DNA of 64,000 bases, from contig JAISXH010000059.1 in the NCBI GenBank assembly GCA_031270825.1, positions 28,910 to 92,909 on the forward strand. Direction: 5' to 3'. How positions within the stretch are numbered: position 1 is the first letter of the stretch; each line of letters opens with the position of its first letter. The translations under genes and the position numbers were made by a program. Under the pieces are notes generated by a model. That model was not told where the DNA came from, made no database searches, and worked only from the letters and a program-made list of their open reading frames with translations. Shown here in pieces: positions 1 to 7,937 of this stretch. The DNA comes from Bifidobacteriaceae bacterium (GTDB lineage: Bacteria; Actinomycetota; Actinomycetes; Actinomycetales; WQXJ01).

Positions 1-471
1 ATGCTGATCGCCAAGGGCCACCGGGTTGTGGTCCATGCCCGCAACGACAAGCGCGCCGAGCAGGTCCGCCGCGACCTGCCGGGCGCCGAAGCGGTTGTGA
101 TCGGCGACCTGCGCATCGACAACCTGCTGGCCGGCGACCCGGCGGTGAGCTATTCCGACAGCAAACTGCAAGTGACCGCCCTGGCGATGGCGCTGGCCCG
201 CAAATGGCCGGACGTGAAGGTCAACGCCGTCCACCCCGGCTGGGTGCCGACCCAGATGGGCGGCGTGGGAGCGCCCGACGACCTGCGCGAGGGTTACCTG
301 ACCCAGGTGTGGCTGGCTGAGGCGACCGAGCCGGACAGCGATGTGACCGGCGGATTCCTTTTCCACCGGCAACCCGAGACCAGTTTCAACCCGATCATCC
401 ACGACGCCGCCCGGCAAGACGCGTTGCTGGACGCCTACCAGGCGGTTTCCGGCGTCGAGTTGCCGTCCTGA
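1..471 (+). pseudogene. SDR-family oxidoreductase, internally deleted and open at the window edge
   Basis: The frame is open at base 1, so the 5' end may lie outside the window. The first 37 residues look like the second beta-strand region of a Rossmann fold (GHRVVVHARNDKRAEQV). The text then jumps to the catalytic YSDSK segment (Tyr-x-x-x-Lys) and a normal C-terminus (NAVHPGWVPTQMGG, substrate-loop region). Family members carry roughly 80 more residues between these parts (the NNAG strand and the catalytic Ser strand), and these are missing. An in-frame internal deletion is inferred, so the enzyme is probably inactive. An alcohol dehydrogenase remnant follows 22 bp downstream, which suggests a former redox operon. 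Confidence 0.6.
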
Positions 472-493
472 CGCCCAGACAGAGGAGAACACC

Positions 494-1153
494 ATGAGAG
501 CAGTCACCATGCACGGCCCGCGCGACGTGCGGGTCGAGGAACGCCACAAGCCAGTCATCCAGCAGCCCACAGACGCGATCATCAAGGTCGTCGCGGCGTG
601 TGTGTGCGGCTCGGACCTGTGGCCGTATCGCGGCATCGCCGATTACGGCCCCGAGGCCCGCATGGGGCACGAATACGTGGGCATAGTGGAGCAGGTCGGC
701 GACGCGGTGGCGGCCGTGGGGCCGGGCGACTTCGTGGTCGGCTCGTTCTTCGCCTCCGACAACACCTGCGAGATCTGCCGATCGGGCTACCAGTCGCGCT
801 GCGTCCAGAACCAGAACATGACCGGCGCCCAGGCCGAATACCTGCGGGTTCCGTTGGCGGATGGCACGTTGGTGGCCACACCCGCGATGCCCGATGCCGA
901 CCTGGTGCCTGCGCTGTTGACGGCCTCCGACGTGTTGGGCACCGGTTGGTTCGCCGCCGCGGCGGCGCAGGCCGGGCCGGGCAAGACAGTCGCCGTCGTG
1001 GGGGACGGCGCGGTCGGGCTGCTCGGCATCCTCGCCGCGAGGCAACTCGGCGCGGAGCGGGTCATCGCCATGAGCCGCAACCCGGCCCGGCAGGCCTTGG
1101 CCCGAGACCCAGAGGTGTTCCGCCGCGGCGGCGACGCCGCGAGCAGCGGCTGA
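494..1153 (+). pseudogene. Zinc-dependent alcohol dehydrogenase, 3'-truncated
   Basis: The gene starts with ATG after a good ribosome binding site (AGAGGAG). The first ~200 residues are a typical medium-chain dehydrogenase: CVCGSDLW and GHEYVGIVEQVG carry the catalytic zinc ligands, the lobe with spaced cysteines (NTCEICRSGYQSRC) is present, and VVGDGAVGLLGILAA is the nucleotide-binding turn. After MSRNPARQALA the sequence departs from the family and stops at 219 residues, against the usual ~340. The C-terminal half of the Rossmann domain is therefore lost. The breakpoint lies near base 1100. It follows the broken SDR gene and faces a broken transporter gene. Confidence 0.7.
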
Positions 1154-1212
1154 CGAAGGATGAACCAGTCGATCTGGGCCACCGCGGAGTTTCCTTTTGA
1201 CTGCGGCCCCGG

Positions 1213-1683
1213 TCACTCCCGGACCACCGGATCGCGCGACAACGCTTCCAGGCTGCGGCCTTTGGTCTCGGGCAGGAGTTTGAGGACGAACAAGAACGCC
1301 AGCGCGGTCATGAGCGCGAAGAACCCGAAGTTCGGCGCGGCGCCGAACCTGGCGAGGGTGGAGGGGAACACCAGGGCGACGGCCAGGTTGAACAGCCAGT
1401 TCAGCGTCCAGGCCAGGCCGACGGATCCGGCGCGGATGCTGAGCGGGAACAGTTCGGGCAGCATCACGGTTTGGATCGGCCCCCAGGACATGGCGAAGGA
1501 CGCCACGTAGACGGCGATCCCCCCGACCGTGACCGCGGTGGCCGCCGGGCCCTGCCCGCTGGCCACGCCCAACGCCGAGCTGACGGCGAGGAACACCATC
1601 GCAGCGCACATGCCGGCGGAGCCGACCATCAGCAGGGGCCGCCGGCCCACTTTGTCCACCAGGGCCATCGCGGGCAGGGTCTG
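1213..1683 (-). pseudogene. MFS sugar-porter C-terminal fragment
   Basis: About 155 residues match the C-terminal third of a sugar-porter major facilitator: the motif VDKVGRRPLL, then helices 9-12, with PELFPLSIRAG and the closing PETKGRSLE signature of the sugar transporter family. Helices 1-8 are absent, and the reading frame loses similarity just upstream of the DUF4143 gene end (near base 1683). The ATG at 1668 is internal to the family alignment, so it is not a true start. A 5'-truncated remnant is inferred. Confidence 0.65.
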
Positions 1684-1725
1684 ATGCGTCCGTCGGCAGT
1701 CAAGGGAGGATCGGCGAATCCGGGT

Positions 1726-2976
1726 TCAGTCCCCAAGGAGCGCGAGCGGGACCACGGCGACCCCGTCTGACCGCCGATACGCCGTCGCGCCCGTCGTGAC
1801 GACCATGAGGTCGACAACGCGGTCCGGGAACTGATCGCGGAGCCAAAGAAGGTGCCGCACATCAGCTTCCGAGACGGCCGGGGCGAGTTTGACCTCTACG
1901 CCCACGATCCGCCCGTCCCCGCCCTCCACGACGAGGTCGACCTCGCGGCCCCCGCCCGCCAGCCGCAGGTGGCTCACCGTGGCCTGCGCCGCCTGAGCCA
2001 ACACCCGGACGCCCAACGTCGCCAACGACTCGAACAACGGCCCCGCCATATGCGCCCCCGCCGGCCCGAGCAGGGCCGCCTCGGACAGCCCGAGCAGCCG
2101 CGCTGCCAGCGCCGGGTCGGCGAGCTGGTGCTTCGGCGCCTGTCGCAGCCGGCCGATCGGGTTGTTCGCGGGCGTCCACCCCGGGACGGGATCGAGGAGC
2201 CACAGCGCGCTGAGGTGGTCGCGATAGGCGATCGTCGTGGTCTTCGCGGGCTGGGACCCGTCGCCCGCGGTCGTCGCGTCGAGCAGACGCGAGTACGCGG
2301 TCGAACACGACGATGCCGCGGCGTAGGCCGCCAACCACCGCCGCAGCGTCTCGGGTCGGCGCACGTCATGCCCGATGCCGGGCAGCTCTCGATCGATGAC
2401 GCGCAAGATGTACGCGTCGAGGAGCGCGCGACGCAGCCTGGGGGCGGCGCCCATGATGCCTGGCAAGCCGCTGCCGATGATCGCGCTGGCGTAGTCGACC
2501 AAGGAGAAACCGGTGTGTCCCTCGACGCGCCCGGCCTCCCCCGCGAGCACACGCGACAGCGAGACCGAAGGCAGGACGGCGCCGCGCTCGTGCAGGCCCA
2601 TCGGCCGCATGCGCAGCGACAGTATTCGCCCGGCGCCGCTGTGGGTGTCGCCACGAGCCGTCGGGGTCGCCGACCCGGTCAAGAGGTAACGCCCGGGGGG
2701 TGCGCCGGCGTCCACCTGGCGACGGACGGAGTCCCACACCTGCGGCAGCAACTGCCACTCGTCCAGGAGCACGGTGCCGGGCGGGGCGGACCCCAAGTCG
2801 AAGTCGGCGGCCGCCACCTCACGTTGAGCGGGATCGTCCAGGAACCACGCCGCGTCAGCCCGCCTCTGGGCCGTCGCGGTCTTGCCGACGCCTTTCGGGC
2901 CGTCCAACGCGATCGCGGAGGCGAGCGGAAGCAGCTCGTCAAGCTCGCGGTCGACCGTTCGAGAGAGATAGGCCAC
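1726..2976 (-). CDS. AAA+ ATPase with DUF4143 domain (copy 1)
   Basis: The protein has 416 residues. A Walker A motif GPKGVGKT sits at residues 26-33, a Walker B-like strand LLDEWQLLP near residue 75, and a sensor-like LLTGSATP segment follows. The C-terminal DUF4143 domain ends with a restriction-endonuclease-like strand pattern (GGGREVDLVVEGG ... VGVEVKL). Function in this family is not established. Members are common, often multicopy, and resemble archaeal-type predicted ATPases. The start is GTG, with TACGCT six bases upstream, so a leaderless transcript is likely. A 23-bp tandem array (8 units) lies immediately upstream. It is divergent from the broken second copy at 3381. Confidence 0.85.
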   Translation of the reverse strand: MAYLSRTVDRELDELLPLASAIALDGPKGVGKTATAQRRADAAWFLDDPAQREVAAADFDLGSAPPGTVLLDEWQLLPQVWDSVRRQVDAGAPPGRYLLTGSATPTARGDTHSGAGRILSLRMRPMGLHERGAVLPSVSLSRVLAGEAGRVEGHTGFSLVDYASAIIGSGLPGIMGAAPRLRRALLDAYILRVIDRELPGIGHDVRRPETLRRWLAAYAAASSCSTAYSRLLDATTAGDGSQPAKTTTIAYRDHLSALWLLDPVPGWTPANNPIGRLRQAPKHQLADPALAARLLGLSEAALLGPAGAHMAGPLFESLATLGVRVLAQAAQATVSHLRLAGGGREVDLVVEGGDGRIVGVEVKLAPAVSEADVRHLLWLRDQFPDRVVDLMVVTTGATAYRRSDGVAVVPLALLGD

Positions 2977-3009
2977 GGGTTCAGCGTAGCAAAGGGGGCG
3001 CCGCCCACG

Positions 3010-3193
3010 CTACCGTTTGCGGCTTCGCCACGCTACCGTTTGCGGTTTCGCCACGCTACCGTTTGCGGTTTCGCTACGCTACCGTTTGCGGTTTCGCTAC
3101 GCTACCTTTTGCAGTTTCGCTACGCTACCTCTTGCAGTCGCGCCACACTACCGATCACGGCTCGAGCACGCTGCCGCCTGCGCGTCGAACGGG
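3010..3193 (-). repeat. Tandem array 1: eight 23-bp units upstream of DUF4143 copy 1
   Basis: Units start at 3010, 3033, 3056, 3079, 3102, 3125, 3148 and 3171, exactly 23 bp apart. The first four are nearly identical (CTACCGTTTGCGGTTTCG then C/T, ACG). The rest degrade with distance from the minus-strand gene start at 2976. Read in the gene's direction, the core is CCGCAAACGGTAG, very close to the core of the array at 5784. The units are contiguous with no spacers, so this is not a CRISPR. An operator or iteron-like protein binding array is inferred. Confidence 0.85.
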
Positions 3194-3207
3194 CGAGTCG
3201 CTCCCCG

Positions 3208-3367
3208 GGTTCTCTCCCGGTCTAGAGCCTCTGCAACTCCCGGTCTAGAGCCTCTGCAACTCCCGGCCTGGAACCTCTGCAACTCCCGGCCTGGAACCTC
3301 TGCAACTTCCGGCTTGGAAGCTCTGCAACTCCCGGCCTGGAACCTCTGCAACTCCCGGTCTGGCTGA
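3208..3367 (+). repeat. Tandem array 2: six to seven 23-bp units upstream of the DUF4143 remnant
   Basis: CTGCAACTCCCGG recurs at 3231, 3254, 3277, 3300, 3323 and 3346 (one unit with TTCCGG), again every 23 bp. A degenerate unit (TCTCTCCCGGTCTAGAG) sits one period earlier. The unit differs from array 1 apart from a shared TGCAA/CGCAA element. The array ends beside TAGGGT (3368), which lies 7 nt before the ATG at 3381, so it occupies the position of upstream promoter elements for the plus-strand gene. Confidence 0.85.
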
Positions 3368-3380
3368 TAGGGTCGAGGCC

Positions 3381-4144
3381 ATGGACACGTTGCCGATCAC
3401 GGGCCAGTCCTACCGGCCTCGCCTGATCGACAAGGTGGTGCGCCAAGGCCTGGCGGCCGCGGGCGCCGTGCTGATCGAGGGCGCTCGCGCCTGCGGCAAG
3501 ACGATGACGGGACTGAACGCGGCGGCATCGTACGTGTTCGTCGATGACGAGGCGGCTCAGCTGATGCGCGGGATCGCGCCGCAGGTGCTGCTCGACGGAA
3601 ACCCTCCCCGCCTGGTGGACGAATGGCAACTCGCCCCGGATATGTCGACGCCCTGGAGCGCTTGTTCATCGTGGAGAAGCAGCCGGCCTGGACGCCACGG
3701 CTGCGTTCGCGGGCGCGCCTGCGCACGGCCGACAAGTGGCACCTGGCCGACCCTTGTCTCGCGGTCGTCGCCCTGGGCGCGAGCGCCGAAACGCTCAAGC
3801 GAGACCTCAACACGGCCGGGCTCCTATTCGAGAGCGCTGTCATCCACGATCTCCGCGTCCTCGGCGCGCCCCTCGGGATCGACGTGCGCCATTTCCGAGA
3901 CTCCAACGGCCGCGAGATCGACGCGGTTCTGACGTTGCCCGACGGGCGCTGGGCCGCCGTGGAAGTGAAACTGTCGGGCTTGCAGGTGGCCGCTGGAGCC
4001 GCGTCGCTCGCCGCCGCCGTCAACGACGTCGACCTGGCGGCGGCGGGCGAGCCGGCTTTCCGCCTCGTCGTCACCGGCACAGGCCAGACCTTCGCCTTGG
4101 ACGACGGCGCCGTCACCTGTCCCTTGCCCGCGTTGCGACCCTGA
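3381..4144 (+). pseudogene. AAA+ ATPase DUF4143 remnant (copy 2), internal deletion with frameshift
   Basis: The N-terminal part has the Walker A motif GARACGKT at residues 34-41 and the Walker B-like LVDEWQLAPD. Near base 3640 the sequence jumps into another frame, encoding the C-terminal part (YVDALERLFIVEKQPAW ... LRSRARLRTADKWHLADP ... GREIDAVLTLPDGRWAAVEVKL). Around 130-200 residues between Walker B and the DUF4143 core are missing, and the two halves are out of frame. The Walker A lysine and the nuclease-like EVKL strand survive in separate pieces. The start is ATG with TAGGGT 7 nt upstream (leaderless-like). This is a dead paralogue of the flanking intact copies. Confidence 0.8.
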
Positions 4145-4505
4145 CGGGACCGAAGGCCGCGCCACGGATGCCAAGGCCGACTGCAAGACTGCGCCGGCAA
4201 GGGGTGCCTGAACGTGGGCGGGACGCTGTGCGCGAACGCGGATTCAGGGTGTGTAGGACAGCAAACGCGCTGGTTATTGGCTCGGAGTTGCGGCGGCCGA
4301 CGGTGTCCCGTGTTCCATCGGCGGCAACAAGGCCCGGGGGGACTGCGGCTAGACCCGAGCAGACCGCGTTCCCGTTCGGCGCGCGTCGCCGAGCGGAGCT
4401 AGGGGTGGCGGAGATGGGCGCCCGTGCATGGTGTCCCCAAGGTTGGGCTCGGGGTCTCGCGGCCAGACGGCCATGAGCAGCGGGAGGTCGGCGTTCGGGA
4501 GGCGT
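4145..4505. other. Intergenic stretch with no recognisable gene
   Basis: These 361 bp separate the broken and intact DUF4143 genes. The open frames here are extensions or shadows with no family resemblance. I see no tandem 23-bp units, no strong hairpin and no tRNA. Confidence 0.5.
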
Positions 4506-5774
4506 TCAGGGTCCCAAGAGGGCGAGTGGGATTACGGCGACTCCGTCGGGGCGGCGCAAGGCGCGGTCCGAGGTGTTGAGCAGCACCTTGTCCAGCACGC
4601 AGCCGGGCAGCGACTGATCTAGCCAGTTCAGGGTGGCCACGTCGGCTGGCCGCACTTGGCCGGACAGTTTCACATCGATCGCGACCACGCGGCCATCGGG
4701 CCGCTGCACTATGACGTCCACCTCCCGCCCGTCGCGGTCGCGGAAGTGCGAGACCCGGCAGCCGAGCTGCTCGGCGAGCACGCGCACGGTCTGCACCGCG
4801 AGCGATTCGAACAGGGCGCCCAAGAAGGTGCCGTCTTTGGGGCGGCCCGGCTGGCCGTCTTCGTTGATCAAGGACGCTTGGGTCGCGCCGACCAGCCGCG
4901 CGGCCAGCGCGGGATCGACCAAGTAATGCTTCGGGCCCTGGGCGAGACGCTTCAGATGGGAGCCTCTCGGCACCCAGGCGGGTACTGGGTCCAACACCCA
5001 GATCCGGCTCAGGAGCTCGCGGTAGACGGCTGCGGTTGGCCTGCTCGGTTTGTCGGAACGGCCGGGCGCGGCCGCGTCCAGTAGCGCAGAGTAGGAGGCG
5101 GTGGTGCTGGTCGCGGCGGCGTAGGCGGTGAGCCAGGCGCGCAATGCCCCCGGCTCCCGCACGGGCCGCCCCGCCGCTGGGACGTCGTGGTCCACTATGC
5201 GGTCCAGGTAGCTGTCGAGCAGCAAGCCGCGCGCGGGAGGGAGGGCCTGTCTGATGCCCGGAAACCCCGAATCCAAGATTTCCCGCACGTACTCCACTGT
5301 CTTCACCCGTGTGTCGCCACCCAACTGGGGGCGCGTGCCCGCCAAGAGGCCGGCCAACGAGACCGACGGCTGCTCCAGGCCCCGTTCGGGGAGCGACAGC
5401 GGACGCATCAACAGGCGGACGATCCGCCCCGCCCCGGAGTGCGTTCGCGCCCCAGGCGACGCGGCGGCGGACCCGGCCAACAGGAAGCGTCCCGGGGCGG
5501 CGCCGGGGTCCACCGCCCTACGGACCACGTCCCACACCGGCGGCACAATCTGCCACTCATCGATGAGGGTCGGCGCGCGGCCGGTCAGGACCAACTCCGG
5601 ATCCGCCTCCAGGTTGGCCCGCGTGACCGGCGAGTCCACGGAGAACACGTCGGCCGCGACCCGCTTCGCGCTCTCGGTCTTGCCTACCCCCTTCGCGCCT
5701 TCGATGGCGATGGCGGGCAACAGCCCGAGCCACTCGGCCAACTTGGCGTCCACCAGCCTGGGCAGGTAATCCAC
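4506..5774 (-). CDS. AAA+ ATPase with DUF4143 domain (copy 3)
   Basis: The protein has about 422 residues. The Walker A motif GAKGVGKT is near residue 26-33 and LIDEWQIVPPVWD is the Walker B-like strand. The middle is conserved with copy 1 (THSGAGRI ... LMRPLSLPERG), and the C-terminus carries DGREVDVIVQRPDGRVVAIDVKL, the nuclease-like strand of DUF4143. The ORF track opens at GTG 5780. I prefer the GTG at 5774 because TAAACT lies exactly 7 nt before it, giving a leaderless start. That -10 is embedded in the first unit of a 23-bp array. The role is unknown in this family. Paralogy with copy 1 is evident from shared motifs along the whole length. Confidence 0.85.
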   Translation of the reverse strand: MDYLPRLVDAKLAEWLGLLPAIAIEGAKGVGKTESAKRVAADVFSVDSPVTRANLEADPELVLTGRAPTLIDEWQIVPPVWDVVRRAVDPGAAPGRFLLAGSAAASPGARTHSGAGRIVRLLMRPLSLPERGLEQPSVSLAGLLAGTRPQLGGDTRVKTVEYVREILDSGFPGIRQALPPARGLLLDSYLDRIVDHDVPAAGRPVREPGALRAWLTAYAAATSTTASYSALLDAAAPGRSDKPSRPTAAVYRELLSRIWVLDPVPAWVPRGSHLKRLAQGPKHYLVDPALAARLVGATQASLINEDGQPGRPKDGTFLGALFESLAVQTVRVLAEQLGCRVSHFRDRDGREVDVIVQRPDGRVVAIDVKLSGQVRPADVATLNWLDQSLPGCVLDKVLLNTSDRALRRPDGVAVIPLALLGP

Positions 5775-5783
5775 AAGCACAAG

Positions 5784-5852
5784 TTTACCATTTGCGGGCC
5801 GACAACTTTACAAAATGCGGCCCGGCCGCTTTACAAGATGCGAGCGGCCGAT
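5784..5852 (-). repeat. Tandem array 3: three 23-bp units upstream of DUF4143 copy 3
   Basis: TTTAC starts at 5784, 5807 and 5830, exactly 23 bp apart. In the gene's direction the cores read CCGCAAATGGTAAA, CCGCATTTTGTAAA and TCGCATCTTGTAAA. The first matches the array 1 core CCGCAAACGGTAG. Its TAAA forms part of the likely -10 element (TAAACT, 5787-5782), so a protein bound to unit 1 would occlude the promoter. Confidence 0.8.
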
Positions 5853-6254
5853 GCCGCCGTCAGCGGCCACGGCCAACCGCTCAGGCGACTGTGGGCGGGG
5901 CAGTATCGGCCGCGATGCCGTGGCCGGGGGGCGGCCGGCCTGAAAGCGGGCTGCTGTGGTCGACCGGATTCGGGGGAGGAGCCCTGGCGGCATTCGGCGG
6001 AACTTGGCTTAGTCGAGACCGGGTGGGGCCGCGGAGTCCCCGCTAGCGCCCGGAGGGGTGGTGGACGGCGGCGGGCGCCCAGGTTTCGGGGATGGAGTCC
6101 CGACGAGCGCCCGGAGGGGTGAGCGGCGGAGTTCTGGCGGGTCGGGGTAGGGGCTGGCCCACCGGAGGTTGGGATAGTCTGGGCGGCGTGGCGCCGGAGG
6201 CATTCCTGGACGGGCTCCGGTCCAACCCTTCACCAGTCCGATTGGAGAGCGACC
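5853..6254. other. Intergenic stretch with a 28-bp direct duplication
   Basis: No gene is supported in these 402 bp. A near-identical direct repeat occurs at 6033-6060 and 6094-6121 (GGAGTCCC, then GAGCGCCCGGAGGGGTG or a close variant), 61 bp apart. The ribosome binding site of the next gene (TTGGAGAG) lies at the right end. Confidence 0.5.
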
Positions 6255-6956
6255 ATGCGATTCCAGATTGAAACCCAGATGCAGTTTCCGATGGCCCGTG
6301 TCCTGATGAACCAAGGCGAGATGGCGCGCATTCAACGCGGCGCCATGGTCTACAGATCCCAAGGCGTGGAGCTCAATGCCCGGCTCAACGCCTCCGGCGA
6401 GGGCATCGGCAAGTTTGTCAGGGCGGTGGCCCGCAGCGCCGTGTCCGGCGAGTCCACGTTCATCACCGAGGCGGTCTGCCAGGCGCCGTCTGGCGAGGTC
6501 GCGATCGCGCCGACCTACCCCGGAACGATTGCCCAACTCGATGTTGGCGCCAACCAGTACCGCCTCAATGACGGCGCCTTCTTGGCGATGGACGCCACCG
6601 TCGCTTACACCCTGGAGCGTCAGAGCTTCGGCAAAGCGATGTTCGGCGGCCAGGGCGGCTTCTTCGTTATGACCACGAACGGCCAAGGCGCCCTGTTGGT
6701 CAACGCCTTCGGTTCGATCACCGAGATCCCGTTGGTCAACGCCAACGGCTTCGTGGTCGACAACCGCCATGTGGTCGCCTGGGACCGCAACCTTGACTAC
6801 CACATCGAAGCGCAGAGCGGCTTCTTCGGCTCGATTGGCACAGGAGAGGGCCTGGTCAACGTCTTTAGGGGGAGCGGCAAGATCCTGATCCAAAGCCTCA
6901 ACCTGGAAACCTTCGCCGCCGCGCTGAACCCGTTGCTGCCGACCCGGTCCTCCTGA
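6255..6956 (+). CDS. AIM24 family protein (TIGR00266-type)
   Basis: This 233-residue protein begins MRFQIETQMQFPMARVLMNQGEM. That, the GAMVYRSQGVELNARL strand pattern and the later GEGLVNVFRGSGKILIQSL C-terminus match the AIM24/DUF124 beta-helix-like family. Full family length is about 220-260 residues, so it looks complete. Bacterial members are soluble proteins of unknown biochemical role; the yeast namesake is mitochondrial. The ATG has GGAGAG 7 nt upstream. It stands alone, between the repeat region and a convergent reductase gene. Confidence 0.85.
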   Translation: MRFQIETQMQFPMARVLMNQGEMARIQRGAMVYRSQGVELNARLNASGEGIGKFVRAVARSAVSGESTFITEAVCQAPSGEVAIAPTYPGTIAQLDVGANQYRLNDGAFLAMDATVAYTLERQSFGKAMFGGQGGFFVMTTNGQGALLVNAFGSITEIPLVNANGFVVDNRHVVAWDRNLDYHIEAQSGFFGSIGTGEGLVNVFRGSGKILIQSLNLETFAAALNPLLPTRSS

Positions 6957-7094
6957 GGCGCGCACGCGTGGCCTGAGAACAACGGTCCGTCGGCCGGGGC
7001 CGGCCGGCGTGCCGAGGGCGGCGCAGTCGGGCCAGGATCGGCGCATCGAAGACGAGCGCGCCGCAGCGCGGGCCGGTGGCCCAAGAACGGCCAA

Positions 7095-7745
7095 TTAGTA
7101 AGCGACGGTGAACCGCTCGCGGCGGTGGGCGGGATGCTCGATCTCATCGACCACGGCCAGCGCCAAGTCTCCGGCGGAAATGTTGGAGTTGCCGGATTCA
7201 TCGGACAGCACCAGATCGCCGCCGGTGCGGTAACGCCCCAGTGTGGCTCCGGGCGCGAAGGCACCGAAGCCCGGCGCCGGGGAGACGCCGAACCAGTCGA
7301 CGCCCACGGGTGAAGCCTGAAGATCGGCCAGGACCTGGGCCATCTCATCGGCTTCGGCCTTGAACGCGGCCGGGAAGCTGGGCAGGTCGGCCAGGCGCGG
7401 TCCGCCGGGCTCGGTCGACAACGAGCCCGCCCCCAAGATCACGCCCAGGCGCAAGCCCAGCTTGTCGGCCAGGCTGATCAACTCGTCATCAACCCGCCGG
7501 ACTTGTCCAAGCATGGGCCCGCGAGGCGACAGCGCCGAGATCACCACATCGCTGTCGGCCGACACAGACTCCAGGAAGACCGGGTCGGCGACCGAACCGT
7601 GAAGGTAGGCGACTGCGGGAACGCGCTGGGCGGCATCGGGCGCGGAGCGGGAAACCGACCGGACTTGGTGTCCGCGCCGGGCGGCCTCCGCGACAATCGC
7701 GGCGCCGGCGTAACCGGTCCCGCCCAAAACTGAGATTCTGGCCAT
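7095..7745 (-). CDS. NAD(P)-binding (NmrA-like/atypical SDR) oxidoreductase
   Basis: The 216-residue protein opens with ISVLGGTGYAGAAI, a GxxGxxG dinucleotide-binding turn at residues 8-14. It continues as a single Rossmann domain of the NAD(P)H-binding family (VSRSAPD, VVISALSPRG, SNISAGDLALAVVDEIEHP). It lacks the YxxxK catalytic pair of classical SDRs, so substrate and reaction cannot be named. AGGAG lies before the ATG. It is divergent from thrC, with a hairpin-rich repeat in between. Confidence 0.8.
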   Translation of the reverse strand: MARISVLGGTGYAGAAIVAEAARRGHQVRSVSRSAPDAAQRVPAVAYLHGSVADPVFLESVSADSDVVISALSPRGPMLGQVRRVDDELISLADKLGLRLGVILGAGSLSTEPGGPRLADLPSFPAAFKAEADEMAQVLADLQASPVGVDWFGVSPAPGFGAFAPGATLGRYRTGGDLVLSDESGNSNISAGDLALAVVDEIEHPAHRRERFTVAY

Positions 7746-7763
7746 GGTGATTCTCCTCGGTTA

Positions 7764-7891
7764 GGAGCGTGGTGAACAACCACGCTCCGACTGTGTTGAG
7801 GTGGGCAGCGCGAAGCGTTGACCTAAGGAAACGCGGAAAGCAAGCACAGCTTCGCGCCGAGGAATCCGGTTTTATTCACCGGATTCCTCGG
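7764..7891 (+). repeat. Hairpin-bearing dispersed repeat, copy A
   Basis: The element has two perfect inverted repeats: GGAGCGTGGT/ACCACGCTCC (7764-7788, 5-nt loop) and CCGAGGAATCCGGT/ACCGGATTCCTCGG (7857-7891, 7-nt loop). About 68 bp of linker lies between them, including GGAAACGCGGAA and GCAAGCAC. The whole unit aligns with the reverse complement of 27403-27528. Both copies lie between divergent genes. It could be a small non-autonomous mobile element (REP/MITE-like) or a shared regulatory structure. No T-tract follows the stems, so a standard terminator is unlikely. Confidence 0.75.
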
Positions 7892-7937
7892 CGTCGATTT
7901 CCGGCCAATCTACACGCCTCCGTTAGCCTTGGGGGCT

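Noticed and set aside
3010-3367. CRISPR array
   Set aside because: Units are contiguous 23-bp tandem repeats without spacers, and no cas genes are present.
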